The notes: generated from the sequence alone by a model not told the origin. A stretch of DNA of 64,000 nucleotides from Paractinoplanes aksuensis (GCF_024137025.1 NZ_JAMYJR010000007.1:142522-206521), one strand, 5' to 3'. Counted from the first letter of the stretch, positions 36,503 to 45,169 are shown. Numbers and translations are program-made.

Positions 36503-36569
36503 TCAATGTCAACAACAGACTTTTACCTCAGTGCAACAAAGGCAGTTGCATTGATCAACGTCAACACAG
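36503..36569. promoter_or_regulatory. Operator-like repeats upstream of the choline/betaine operon
   Basis: Two direct repeats, TCAATGTCAACAACAG (36503-36518) and TCAACGTCAACACAG (36555-36569), start 52 bp apart (about five helical turns). Between them lies an inverted repeat TGCAAC/GTTGCA (36532-36550). The palindrome TTGATCAA (36551-36558) overlaps the second repeat. The region is AT-rich for this genome and separates the divergent betA and GDPD genes. Its regulator is not encoded nearby. Confidence 0.5.
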
Positions 36570-36627
36570 TCTTATTCTGCCGTTTTGTCGGACCCCCGTC
36601 CCCCGCCCCCGGCCATCGGCCGGCCCC

Positions 36628-36633
36628 TACGAT
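36628..36633 (+). promoter_or_regulatory. -10 element of a leaderless promoter for the GDPD gene
   Basis: TACGAT lies 6 nt before the GTG at 36640, with no Shine-Dalgarno sequence. This supports GTG 36640 as the start. Confidence 0.55.
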
Positions 36634-36639
36634 CGGCTC

Positions 36640-37392
36640 GTGCCCTTCCTGGACGGCCCGACCCCGCTGGCGTTCGCCCACCGCGGCGGCGCCGCCGACG
36701 GCGACGAGAACACGGTCGAGGCCTTCGAACGCGCCGTGACCCTCGGCTACCGCTACGTGGAGACCGACGTCCACGCCACCGCCGACGGCGTACCCGTGGT
36801 CTTCCACGACGCCACCCTCGACCGCGTGACCGGCCAGGCCGGCCGCATCTCCGACCTGACCTGGCCCGACCTGCAGTCGGTCCGGATCGCCGGCGCCGCC
36901 CTGGTCCCCCGCCTGGACGATGTGCTGGCCGCCTGGCCCACCATCAACTTCAACATCGACATCAAGGCCGACTCCGGCGTGACCCCCACCGTCGACACGA
37001 TCCTCAGGTCGCAGGCCGCCGACCGCGTCCTGCTGGCGTCCTTCAGCGACCGCCGCCTGGCCCGGGCCCGAGCCTTGGCCGGCCCCGCGATCGCCACCTC
37101 GCTGGGCTCCCGATCGGTGGCCCGGCTGCGCTTGGCCTCCCTGGCCGGCCTCCCGCTGCGCCTACCCCCGTCAGTGGCCGCCGTCCAGGCACCCCCACGC
37201 CTGGGCCGGGTCACGGTGGTCGACCGCCGCTTCATATCCCTGTCCCACCGCCTGGGCCTACAGGTCCACGTCTGGACCATCGACGACCCCACCGAAATGA
37301 CCCGCCTGCTCGACCTGGGCGTGGACGGCATCATGACCGACCGCCTGACCGTCCTCCGCGACGTCTTCGCGGCCCGCGGACTGCCACTCTGA
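36640..37392 (+). CDS. Glycerophosphodiester phosphodiesterase
   Basis: A 250-residue TIM-barrel GDPD. Motifs: LAFAHRGGAADGDENTVEAF (HRG plus ExT), YVETDVHATADGVPVVFHDATLDRVT (metal ligands E-D and catalytic H-D), INFNIDIKAD, and at the end LQVHVWTIDDPTEM and VDGIMTDRL. It hydrolyses glycerophosphodiesters, including glycerophosphocholine, to glycerol-3-phosphate and the alcohol. No signal peptide, so it is cytoplasmic. It is divergent from the choline/betaine operon; release of choline from glycerophosphocholine would link the two (inference). GTG 36640 follows a leaderless-type -10. Confidence 0.94.
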   Translation: MPFLDGPTPLAFAHRGGAADGDENTVEAFERAVTLGYRYVETDVHATADGVPVVFHDATLDRVTGQAGRISDLTWPDLQSVRIAGAALVPRLDDVLAAWPTINFNIDIKADSGVTPTVDTILRSQAADRVLLASFSDRRLARARALAGPAIATSLGSRSVARLRLASLAGLPLRLPPSVAAVQAPPRLGRVTVVDRRFISLSHRLGLQVHVWTIDDPTEMTRLLDLGVDGIMTDRLTVLRDVFAARGLPL

Positions 37393-38310
37393 GACCGCCC
37401 CCGCCCCGGCACGAGTTCCAGGCCTCGCGCCGCGCGGCCGTGGTGGTCAGCCACGAGCTTCCCCGAACCGCACCGGCAGCCCGGCGTGACGCTCAGCCAC
37501 CTGAGCGGCGCCGGCGACACCGCGGCACCCCGAGCTCGCCCAGCCGCCGGCAAGCCCCTACCGACCGACCGCCCGCCGCCGGCCAGCCCCCTACCGGCCG
37601 CCCCAACGCCGGCAAACCCCTACCGACCGCCCGCCGCCACCGCCAGCCAGCCCTCTACCGGCCGCCCCAACGCCGGCAAACCCCTACCAGCCACCCACCA
37701 CCCCCCACCGCAGGCAAGCCCCCGGACCGGCAGCCACCCCCTGCCCGCAGGAAGCCCTCGTCGGCAGCCCATCCCCGCACGCAGCAAATCCCGGCCGACG
37801 CCCGCCGTCCCACCGAAAGCCCACCCTCCCCGGGGGACCCCCACCCTCCGGCACGCCGTCAAATTCGGCGACTCCATCATCCACAACCCGGGCCGACCGA
37901 ACCGGAGTTATCCACAGGCTCCCGCCTCCGCCGAACGGTGGAATTCGCGCAAGAATCGCGTCGATAAGCTGGGCGGACGCAATTCCCAGGCAGCTCCAAG
38001 GTGCATCGGGATGAACATGTACTACATTTCTCCGTGCGGAACCGTCGTCGGGCGACCTCGGAGCGTCACCGAGAGGCCCACGAGCGAAGTCCCAGCTCAG
38101 CGAAGTTTTCGCGATCTTGGTTGAACGCTGGACATCGGCCGTTCGGATGATGTCGGGGGTTCGACGGGTCGCCCATATTTTTTCTTTAAGTCTGGGCTAA
38201 GAATTCATCAAGTTCGCTGGCGGAATTGCATTCCGGCGGGCTGGCTCTTACCGTCTGGGAGCCGGTCGGAATTTGGGCCGGGTGGATTCAGCGAAGATGA
38301 GGTATGACGC
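37393..38310. other. Long intergenic region (918 bp) with repeats and DnaA-box-like sites
   Basis: No convincing gene. The first 450 bp are a proline-codon-rich, repetitive, C-rich stretch that is open in several frames. Two exact 34-bp copies occur at 37591-37624 and 37655-37688. A DnaA-box TTATCCACA lies at 37908-37916 with a weaker TCATCCACA at 37877-37885. The last 150 bp are AT-rich (38178-38230) and probably hold the promoter of the surface protein gene at 38311. Confidence 0.6.
37591..37688. repeat. Two exact 34-bp direct repeats, 64-bp period
   Basis: The block CTACCGGCCGCCCCAACGCC, followed by GGCAAACCCCTACC, occurs exactly at 37591-37624 and 37655-37688. Related shorter pieces (GCCGGCAAGCCCCTACCGAC) flank it from about 37545, showing an expanding minisatellite. 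Confidence 0.8.
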
Positions 38311-39735
38311 ATGCGTAGGCCTGCTTACCGCCGCGCGGCCGCCACGCCGTCGGGACGCAACCGACGAGTGTTCGCGGTCGGCGCCGTGATCGCCGCCCTG
38401 GGCGCGGCCGTCGGATTCGCCTCGCTCTCCGGCGCGGCCGAGAACGACCGGCCCGAGGGCAGTGGCGCCGGCAAGGTCGTCAACGGCCAGGTGATCCTGA
38501 CCGACACCTGCATCGACAGCACCCTGGCCCCGCACGACGGCTTCCAGCTCGGCAGCAAGTGCGTGTCCACCGAGTTCGGTGAGGTCGGCGAGGCCAAGGA
38601 CAACCCGAGCCTGCTGATCACCGACGCACCGCAGGAGGTCGCGCCCAACACGCCCTTCTCGCTGAAGATCAGCACGCGCAACCTGATCCGTGACCGCTTC
38701 CTCGCGGCCGGCAAGGGTGGCTACTACGTGGAGAGTTCGGTCCTGCGTGACGGTCTCGTCCGCGGCCACTTCCACACCGCGTGCCGCATGCTCGACAACA
38801 CCGACGAGGCGCCCGCGCCCGACCCGGTTCCGGCGTTCTTCGTCGCCACCGAGGACAGCAAGGGTTCCGCCACGCCCGACGAGGTGACCATCGCGGTCCC
38901 GGGCGTGCCGACCGAGGGCACCGCCCAGTGCTCCTCATGGGCCGGTGACGGCTCCCACCGCGTGCCGATGATGGTCCGCGCCAACCAGACCCCCGCGATC
39001 GACTCGGTCCGCATCACCGTCCGCAACGCCGGAGGCGGCGACAACGGCGGCGGCGACAACGGCGGCGGTGACAACGGCGGCGATGGCGACAACGGCGGCA
39101 ACAACGGCGGCGGTAACAACGGCGGCGGCGACAACGGCGGCGATGGCGACAACGACGGCGGCAACAACGGCGGCGGCGACAACGGCGGCGATGGCGACAA
39201 CGGCGGCGGGACGCCCGGCAACCCCACCACCACCATCTCGCCGACCAAGCCGACCAAGCCCCCGGTCAACAACCCCACCACGACGCCCCCGACGGTGAAG
39301 GACGACTTCACTCCGGACCCGACCAAGCCGGCCACCACGACCAAGCCCACCAAGCCGGCCACGACCAAGCCGGCCACCGCCGGCAACGAGAACGCCGGCA
39401 ACGGCGGCAACGAGAACAGCGACGACGAGGACCAGAACGAGGCCCCGCCGGCCACGAAGGCCCCGAAGCCCAAGCCGACCGTCAGCAAGACCCCGATCGC
39501 CGGCACCGACTACACCTACGAGGACGGCCAGTTCAACTCCGGCAACAAGGCGCCGGTCGAGGACCAGGTGGCCCAGGTGCAGGCCAGCACCAAGAAGGAC
39601 GACGGCGGCCTGCTCGCCCTGACCGGTAACAACACGGTCGCGGTGGTCGGTGGCGCGGCGGTCCTGCTGATGATCGGTCTGATCATCATGGCGCTGACCC
39701 GGCGCCGCCGCCTCCCGGGCAGCACCTGGGAGTAA
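38311..39735 (+). CDS. Cell-wall surface protein with Gly/Asn/Asp repeats and LALTG anchor
   Basis: A 474-residue exported protein. A Sec signal or N-terminal anchor (VFAVGAVIAALGAAVGFASL) precedes a globular domain of about 180 residues with three or four Cys. Then come imperfect GGGDN/GGNN repeats (about residues 240-305), a long Thr/Pro/Lys linker, and a C-terminal LALTG motif followed by a helix (VAVVGGAAVLLMIGLIIMAL) and TRRRRL. LAxTG-type motifs are substrates of actinobacterial sortase class E, so it is probably covalently wall-anchored. No sortase gene is in the window. The globular domain is not one I recognise. A strong terminator follows the stop. Confidence 0.88.
   Translation: MRRPAYRRAAATPSGRNRRVFAVGAVIAALGAAVGFASLSGAAENDRPEGSGAGKVVNGQVILTDTCIDSTLAPHDGFQLGSKCVSTEFGEVGEAKDNPSLLITDAPQEVAPNTPFSLKISTRNLIRDRFLAAGKGGYYVESSVLRDGLVRGHFHTACRMLDNTDEAPAPDPVPAFFVATEDSKGSATPDEVTIAVPGVPTEGTAQCSSWAGDGSHRVPMMVRANQTPAIDSVRITVRNAGGGDNGGGDNGGGDNGGDGDNGGNNGGGNNGGGDNGGDGDNDGGNNGGGDNGGDGDNGGGTPGNPTTTISPTKPTKPPVNNPTTTPPTVKDDFTPDPTKPATTTKPTKPATTKPATAGNENAGNGGNENSDDEDQNEAPPATKAPKPKPTVSKTPIAGTDYTYEDGQFNSGNKAPVEDQVAQVQASTKKDDGGLLALTGNNTVAVVGGAAVLLMIGLIIMALTRRRRLPGSTWE
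39031..39210 (+). repeat. Gly/Asp/Asn-coding tandem repeat inside the surface protein gene
   Basis: Repeated GGCGGCGACAAC units, with GGCGATGGCGACAACGGCGG variants, encode GGDN/GGDGDN. The units are imperfect and prone to slippage, so copy number probably varies between strains. Confidence 0.8.
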
Positions 39736-39749
39736 CCGGCACCAGAACG

Positions 39750-39782
39750 AAAGGCGGCCCGCGGTTCGCGGGCCGCCTTTTT
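39750..39782 (+). terminator. Intrinsic terminator after the surface protein gene
   Basis: GGCGGCCCGCG (39753-39763) and CGCGGGCCGCC (39767-39777) form a perfect 11-bp stem with a GTT loop, followed by a T-tract and preceded by an A-run. This is the clearest rho-independent terminator in the window. Confidence 0.95.
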
Positions 39783-39822
39783 GTGTGCCGAAGATCCCGC
39801 CGGGACGTACGGGGTGGAAAAG

Positions 39823-39841
39823 TGAGGGTAGCCTTACCAAC
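39823..39841. promoter_or_regulatory. Iron box (IdeR/DtxR-type operator)
   Basis: TGAGGGTAGCCTTACCAAC matches the IdeR/DtxR consensus TTAGGTTAGGCTAACCTAA at 14 of 19 positions when read on the minus strand, including the AGGCT core. It lies 34 bp before the start of the siderophore-interacting protein gene, where an iron-responsive repressor would block transcription. Confidence 0.7.
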
Positions 39842-39875
39842 CGACGATCCGGGATGCGACGGAAGAGGAATCAGC

Positions 39876-40706
39876 ATGGCTGACAGGCCGGCACGGGCGG
39901 CGACCGAGGCGGTCGTCAGCCGGGTGGAACAGCTCACCCCGCACATGGTCCGGGTGGTGCTCACCGGCGACGCCCTCAAGAACATCGAGGCCGGTTCCTG
40001 CACCGACCACTACGTCAAGGCGCTGTTCCCGCTGCCTGGCGTGACTTATCCCGAGCCGTTCGACATGGGTGTGATCCGCGAGACGATGCCCCGGCCGGAT
40101 TGGCCCGCCGTCCGGACGTACACCATTCGCAAGTGGCTCCCGGCGATCCCCGAGATGTGGGTCGACTTCGTGGTGCACGGCGACGAGGGCATCGCCGGCC
40201 CGTGGGCCGTGTCGGCTCGGCCCGGCGACCCGTTCCGGTTCATGGGCCCGGGCGGTGGCTACGCGCCGAGCGCCGACAGCGACTGGCACCTGCTGGCCGG
40301 CGACGAGAGCGCCCTGCCCGCCATCGCGGCCGCGCTCGAGGGCATGCCGGCCGACGCGCCGGTCCGCGCGTTCATCGAGATCGAGAACGCCGACGAGGAG
40401 CAGAAGCTCGAGTGCCCGGGCGACGCCGAGATCACCTGGCTGCACCGCGGCGACCGCCCGGTCGGCCAACTGCTGGTCGAGGCCGTCCGCGGTTACGAGT
40501 TCCCGGCGGGCCGGGTGCAGGCGTTCGTGCACGGCGAAGCCAACTTCGTCAAAGAGCTGCGCCGCTACCTGAAGAACGAGCTGTCCATCCCGATGGACCA
40601 GTTGTCGATCTCGGGCTACTGGCGCAACGGCATGAACGAGGACGGCTGGCAGTCCTCCAAGCGCGAGTGGAACCAGCAGGTGGAACAAGAGCAAGACCGG
40701 GTGTGA
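39876..40706 (+). CDS. Siderophore-interacting protein (FAD-linked ferric-siderophore reductase)
   Basis: A 276-residue SIP/ViuB family flavoprotein. It shows the FAD-binding beta-barrel (VRTYTIRKW, the RxYTxR motif), DFVVHGDEGIAGPWA and GPGGGYAP, and the NAD(P)H-binding half (WHLLAGDESALPAIAAALE, VQAFVHGEANFVKELRRYL, ending GYWRNGMNEDGWQ). It reduces ferric siderophores in the cytoplasm to release iron. ATG 39876 has AGAGGAA upstream. An IdeR/DtxR-type iron box lies 34 bp upstream, so it should be induced by iron starvation. The MFS gene follows after about 30 bp. Confidence 0.95.
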   Translation: MADRPARAATEAVVSRVEQLTPHMVRVVLTGDALKNIEAGSCTDHYVKALFPLPGVTYPEPFDMGVIRETMPRPDWPAVRTYTIRKWLPAIPEMWVDFVVHGDEGIAGPWAVSARPGDPFRFMGPGGGYAPSADSDWHLLAGDESALPAIAAALEGMPADAPVRAFIEIENADEEQKLECPGDAEITWLHRGDRPVGQLLVEAVRGYEFPAGRVQAFVHGEANFVKELRRYLKNELSIPMDQLSISGYWRNGMNEDGWQSSKREWNQQVEQEQDRV

Positions 40707-40737
40707 CCTCGGACTTCGGGCAGTCGATGATGTGTAA

Positions 40738-41928
40738 GTGGTGACTGCGTCCGAAGACCTGACCAAGAAGAGCGGCCGCGGGGTCGTGCTGGTGGCTCTG
40801 CTGCTGGCCGCGGTGAATCTGCGGCTGGCCGTGACCAGCGTCGGCCCGGTGCTCAGCGAGATCCGCGACGGTCTCGGCATGAGCTCGACCATGGCTGGCC
40901 TGCTCACGTCCGTACCGGTGGTGTGTTTCGCCGCCGTCGGCCTGACCGCGCCCCGCCTGGCCCGCCGGTTCGGCGCGTCGCGGGTGATCCTGGTCGGCCT
41001 GGTCGTGCTCGCGGCCGGGCTCGCGGTGCGGCCGTTCGCGCCCGGCACGGTGCTGTTCCTGCTGCTCAGCCTGGTCGCGCTGGCCGGCATCGCGGTGGTC
41101 AACGTGTTGCTGCCGTCGGTCGTCAAAGACCGTTTCCCGGACAAGGTCGGAGCCACCACCGGCCTCTACACGGTCGCGCTCAACGTCGGCGCGACCACCG
41201 CCGCCGCGACCACCGTGCCGCTCAGCGAGCACGCGTTCGGCGGCGACTGGCGGCTCGGCCTGGCCTGCTGGGCCGCGGTCGCGGTGCTGGCCGTGCCGTC
41301 GTGGCTGCCGCTGGCCCGCGAGCCGTTCGCGCCGCCGGCGCAGATCACCACCGAGATTCCCGTACGCCTGAGCCGCACCGCCGTCGCCTGGGCTCTCGCG
41401 GTCTATTTCGGCATGCAGTCGACATCGGCGTACGTGATCATCGGCTGGCTGCCGCAGATCTACCGCGACGCCGGCGTCTCGGCCGAGCAGGCCGGCGTGC
41501 TCTTCGCGGTCACGTCGTTCCTGGGTGTGCCGCTGGGGTTCGTGCTCTCCTCGTACGCGGGCCGGGTCCGCAGCCAGAGCTGGATCGCCGTCGGCCTGGG
41601 CGTGTTCGGCCTGGCCGGGTACGGCGGCCTCTGGTACGACCCGGCGGCCGCCCCCTGGCTCTGGGCGATCCTGCTGGGCATCGTCAACACCGCGTTCCCG
41701 CTGGTCCTGACCATGATCGCGCTACGCGGCCGCACCCCGGCGACGGTGGTGAAGCTGTCCGCGTTCGCCCAGAGCGTCGGCTACATCTTCGCCATCCCGG
41801 GCCCGTTCCTGGTCGGCGCCCTGCACGACGCCACTGACGGCTGGCGCGCCCCGCTGGCCCTGATGGTCGGCCTGATGGTCCCCCAGATCATCGCCGGCTA
41901 CCTGGCCGGCCGCGACCGCCAGGTCTGA
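40738..41928 (+). CDS. MFS transporter, CynX/NimT-like
   Basis: A 396-residue polytopic protein with 12 predicted helices, starting GVVLVALLLAAVNLRLAVTS, as in the CynX/NimT branch of the major facilitator superfamily. Features: NLRLAVTSVGPVL in helix 1, an LARRFGASRVILVGL loop between helices 2 and 3, and the mid-loop between helices 6 and 7. Substrates of this branch include cyanate and 2-nitroimidazole, but most members are undefined. The 31-bp gap after the siderophore-interacting gene suggests co-transcription, and hence possible iron-regulated siderophore or metabolite transport (inference). GTG 40738 or 40741 may be the start; neither has a clear ribosome-binding site. Confidence 0.88.
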   Translation: MVTASEDLTKKSGRGVVLVALLLAAVNLRLAVTSVGPVLSEIRDGLGMSSTMAGLLTSVPVVCFAAVGLTAPRLARRFGASRVILVGLVVLAAGLAVRPFAPGTVLFLLLSLVALAGIAVVNVLLPSVVKDRFPDKVGATTGLYTVALNVGATTAAATTVPLSEHAFGGDWRLGLACWAAVAVLAVPSWLPLAREPFAPPAQITTEIPVRLSRTAVAWALAVYFGMQSTSAYVIIGWLPQIYRDAGVSAEQAGVLFAVTSFLGVPLGFVLSSYAGRVRSQSWIAVGLGVFGLAGYGGLWYDPAAAPWLWAILLGIVNTAFPLVLTMIALRGRTPATVVKLSAFAQSVGYIFAIPGPFLVGALHDATDGWRAPLALMVGLMVPQIIAGYLAGRDRQV

Positions 41929-41982
41929 GCCGGCCGCGGCGCCAGATTACGCAGGATTCGCTACTTCTGTGGCCAGAGGGGG

Positions 41983-42945
41983 TCAGGCGGCCAGGTCGGC
42001 CCAGCCGCTGGGAGCCGGCTCGTCGAACCGCCAACGCAGCCTGATCTGGCTGGTCAACAGCAGTTCGCGCAGGCGCAGCGTGTAGACGACGGTGCCATTT
42101 TCGCCGGGCGACTCGGTCGGCGAGAATCCCTTGATCCCCGCGTACGAAAGGCTCTCGGCACTCACCTCGGCCCCCATCGAGGCCGGCAGCCGCAGCGACA
42201 TCGTCAGCGCCCGGGTCGGGAAGCGAATGTCGCGCTGGAACCACTGGCCCCACAGGTTGGCCGGCACGCGGTACGAATACGTCACGCGCGTGCGCTCACC
42301 CGGGTAGAGCGGGAACCGGGCCCGCGCGTTGCCGAAGACCAGGACCATCTTCAGGTAGGCGTCGGAGGACCGGGTCACCCGCACCTCCATGGGCTCGGGG
42401 CGCTCATCGCCCACGGAAGCCACGGAGGCCTGGAAGTCGAGGTCGGAGAGCTGCAGCGGGCTCTCGTGGTAGAGCTGCCGCGAGACGCCGGGCTGGTCGG
42501 GGAACCGGTCGACGTCGACGCGCACCGGGTAGCAGGTGACGGGCCGGTCGCCGACATTGCGGACGACGCGCTCGACCCGCGAGGAATACCACCCGTCGGC
42601 GTACGTGAGGGTGGCGTTCTCCTCCTCGATGACCAGGGTGGCCGGCAGCATCGGGCTGGGCTCGTAGTCGCTGCGGACGACCTGGACCGGGGCCGGTTCG
42701 CCGGCCGCCTGCCGGCACTGCTCGTACCGGGAGATGATCTCACCACCGCTCGCCAGGACCGCCTCGGCGCGGCAGGCGAACTCGAAGGTCGGGTGGTGAC
42801 GCAGGCTCTCCACGTGGCTGATGTACGACGGGTGGTAGCCCATCGACGCGGCGAGCTGCTTCTTGCTGAGGCCACGACGAGTTCGCCAGGCCGTGAGCAC
42901 CTGAGCGAACGCGGTGCGGGCCGCGTGCTCGAGTTGTGAGGTCAT
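41983..42945 (-). CDS. XRE-family helix-turn-helix regulator with C-terminal sensor-like domain
   Basis: A 320-residue protein. An XRE HTH at about residues 12-70 (RTRRGLSKKQLAASMGYHPS, then YISHVESLRHHPT) is joined to a ~240-residue domain of unknown fold rich in beta-strands (FPLYPGERTRVTYSYRVPA, IRFPTRALTMSLRLPASMG). The second domain recurs in actinobacterial XRE proteins, but its ligand is not known to me. ATG 42945 has CAGGAG upstream. The gene is divergent from the secreted M4 protease across 266 bp that contains a TGAATGATCGTTCA dyad, so it may control itself and the protease (inference). Confidence 0.82.
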   Translation of the reverse strand: MTSQLEHAARTAFAQVLTAWRTRRGLSKKQLAASMGYHPSYISHVESLRHHPTFEFACRAEAVLASGGEIISRYEQCRQAAGEPAPVQVVRSDYEPSPMLPATLVIEEENATLTYADGWYSSRVERVVRNVGDRPVTCYPVRVDVDRFPDQPGVSRQLYHESPLQLSDLDFQASVASVGDERPEPMEVRVTRSSDAYLKMVLVFGNARARFPLYPGERTRVTYSYRVPANLWGQWFQRDIRFPTRALTMSLRLPASMGAEVSAESLSYAGIKGFSPTESPGENGTVVYTLRLRELLLTSQIRLRWRFDEPAPSGWADLAA

Positions 42946-43054
42946 CACACACTCCTGAAGGGACGCTGTCCGGTCATGATGCCTGACCGGAAGAGGCCCT
43001 GCTAGAGGAGAGCATGTCACTTTAAGAACTCATCAGACTACACACTGCAAGGCT

Positions 43055-43068
43055 TGAATGATCGTTCA
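43055..43068. promoter_or_regulatory. Dyad in the XRE / M4 protease divergent promoter region
   Basis: TGAATGATCGTTCA is a 14-bp near-perfect palindrome (one mismatched pair) in an AT-richer patch between the two divergent genes. It is a plausible operator for the XRE regulator at 41983-42945. Confidence 0.4.
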
Positions 43069-43211
43069 TGTTTGTGAATCAGGTCCGGCCTGCACGAAGG
43101 CGCAAGGGTTTTCCCTATTTCGGTGACGTTCATCGATGCCTAGCGTCTCCTCAAGTCGTCCGATGTGACTTGAGCCCGTCTTGACCCCCGGGACGGGAAA
43201 GGAGCACCCGC

Positions 43212-45158
43212 GTGAAACGTCGAACCCCTCTGATCATCGCGCTGGCCGCCGGGACCGCGGCCGCCGGCGCCATGGTCGCGGTCACCGGGCCCGCCACCGC
43301 GGCGCCGCAGGACCCCGCGGCCGCCGCGTCCCTGGCCGCGACCAAGGCCGACGCGCTGGTCGCGGGTCGTCCCGCGATCCTGCACGCCGGCGCCAACGAA
43401 ACCTTCCTCCGCAAGAAGGTCATCCAGTCGTCCGGCCTCAACTACGTGCCCTACGAGCGCACCTACAACGGCCTTCCGGTCCGCGGCGGCGACTTCGTCG
43501 TGGTGACCGACGCGGCCGGGCAGACCAAGGCCACCTCGGTCGCGCAGAGCAGCCCCATCGGCGAGCTCTCGACGGCCGCCACGATCACGAGCACCGCCGC
43601 TGCCACAACAGCGCGGGCCCAGCTCAAGACGGTCAAGGACGTCGAGGGTACGAATCTCGTGGTGCTCGCCGAGGAGGGCCGGGCTGCCGCCCTGGCCTGG
43701 GAGACCACGGTGACCGGGACCGGCCCCGAGGGCGCGAGCCGCCTGACCGTCGCCGTCGACGCCGCCACCGGCCAGGTGCTGCGCACCACCGAGCACGTCA
43801 CCGAGGCCGCCGGCACGGGCACCGGCTGGATCAACGGCGCCGTCTCGATCGACACCACCCAGTCCGGCTCCACCTACCTGCTGCAGGACCCGAGCCACAC
43901 CACGATCCGCTGCCAGAACTCCTCCGGCAACGCCACGTTCAGCGGCCCGGACAACGTGTGGGGCAACGGCAGTGGCACCGACCGGGAGACCGGCTGCGTC
44001 GACGCCTTCTATGTCGCGCAGAAGCAGTACGCGATGCTCTCCTCGTGGCTGGGCCGCAACGGCCAGAACGGCAGCGGCGGCGCGTGGCCGATCCGGGTCG
44101 GGCTGAACGACCAGAACGCGTACTACGACGGCACCCAGGTGCAGATCGGCAAGAACACCGCCGGTCAGTGGATCGCCTCGGCCGACGTCGTCGGGCACGA
44201 GCTGGGCCACGGCATCGACGACACGACCCCCGGCGGCATCTCCCGCTCCGGTACGCAGGAATTCGTCGCCGACACGATCGGCGCGGCCACCGAGTGGTTC
44301 ATCAACAACCCCAACGACGCCCCCGACTACCAGGTCGGCGAGGAGGTCAACCTGGTCGGCAGCGGCCCGATCCGGTACATGTACAACCCGTCGCTCGCCG
44401 GCGACAGCAACTGCTACTCGAGCAGCACTCCCGGCTCCGAGGTGCACGCGGCGGCCGGCCCCGGCAACCACTGGTTCTACTTGATGGCCGAGGGCACCAA
44501 CCCGACCAACGGGCAGCCCGCCAGCACCCGGTGCAGCGGCTCGGGCGCGATCACCGGGCTCGGCATCCAGAACGCCATGAAGATCATGTACAACGCGATG
44601 CTGATGAAGACGTCCAGCTCGTCGTACCTCAAGTACCGCACCTGGACGCTGACCGCGGCCAAGAACCTCTTCCCCAACAGCTGTACGGAGTTCAACACCG
44701 TCAAGACGGCCTGGGACTCGGTCAACGTGCCGGCCCAGACGGCTGATCCGACCTGCACGGGTGGCGGCACCACGCCTCCGCCCACCACCACGCCGCCCCC
44801 CACGCCCACCGGTTGCACGGCCACCAACGGCACGGACGTCTCGATCCCGGACGCCGGCTCCGCGGTGAACAGCAACATCACGATCAGCGGCTGCAACCGC
44901 GCGGCCTCGGCGACCTCGACGATCGCGGTGAACATCGTCCACACCTACCGCGGTGACCTCAGGGTCGACCTGGTGGCCCCGGACGGCACGGTCTACAACC
45001 TCAAAGCGACGTCGACCTCCGACAGCGCCGACAACATCAACACGACGTACACCAAGAACTTGTCGAGCGAGGCCGCGCAAGGCGCCTGGAAACTGCGGGT
45101 GCAGGACGTCTACTCCCAGGACACCGGTTACATCAACTCCTGGACCCTGACCGTCTGA
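43212..45158 (+). CDS. Secreted M4-family (thermolysin-like) metalloprotease with P domain
   Basis: A 648-residue exported zinc protease. A signal peptide ends near ATAAP, followed by an FTP/PepSY propeptide (YVPYERTYNGLPVRGGDFVV, AGASRLTVAVDAATGQVLRT region). The catalytic domain has the zinc motif H329-E330-L-G-H333 and the third ligand E350 in TQEFVADTIGA. The active-site His region is ASEVHAAAGPGNHWFYLM. After a Pro/Thr linker comes a proprotein-convertase P domain of about 100 residues (VNIVHTYRGDLRVDLVAPDG, YINSWTLTV). It should be secreted as a self-processing zymogen. GTG 43212 has AGGAG 8 nt upstream. A hairpin follows the stop. Confidence 0.95.
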   Translation: MKRRTPLIIALAAGTAAAGAMVAVTGPATAAPQDPAAAASLAATKADALVAGRPAILHAGANETFLRKKVIQSSGLNYVPYERTYNGLPVRGGDFVVVTDAAGQTKATSVAQSSPIGELSTAATITSTAAATTARAQLKTVKDVEGTNLVVLAEEGRAAALAWETTVTGTGPEGASRLTVAVDAATGQVLRTTEHVTEAAGTGTGWINGAVSIDTTQSGSTYLLQDPSHTTIRCQNSSGNATFSGPDNVWGNGSGTDRETGCVDAFYVAQKQYAMLSSWLGRNGQNGSGGAWPIRVGLNDQNAYYDGTQVQIGKNTAGQWIASADVVGHELGHGIDDTTPGGISRSGTQEFVADTIGAATEWFINNPNDAPDYQVGEEVNLVGSGPIRYMYNPSLAGDSNCYSSSTPGSEVHAAAGPGNHWFYLMAEGTNPTNGQPASTRCSGSGAITGLGIQNAMKIMYNAMLMKTSSSSYLKYRTWTLTAAKNLFPNSCTEFNTVKTAWDSVNVPAQTADPTCTGGGTTPPPTTTPPPTPTGCTATNGTDVSIPDAGSAVNSNITISGCNRAASATSTIAVNIVHTYRGDLRVDLVAPDGTVYNLKATSTSDSADNINTTYTKNLSSEAAQGAWKLRVQDVYSQDTGYINSWTLTV

Positions 45159-45169
45159 CCTCACCCGAT

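Noticed and set aside
37486..38124. Proline-rich plus-strand frame in the long intergenic gap
   Set aside because: Driven by the C-rich repeat, no ribosome-binding site or domain, and open in more than one frame.
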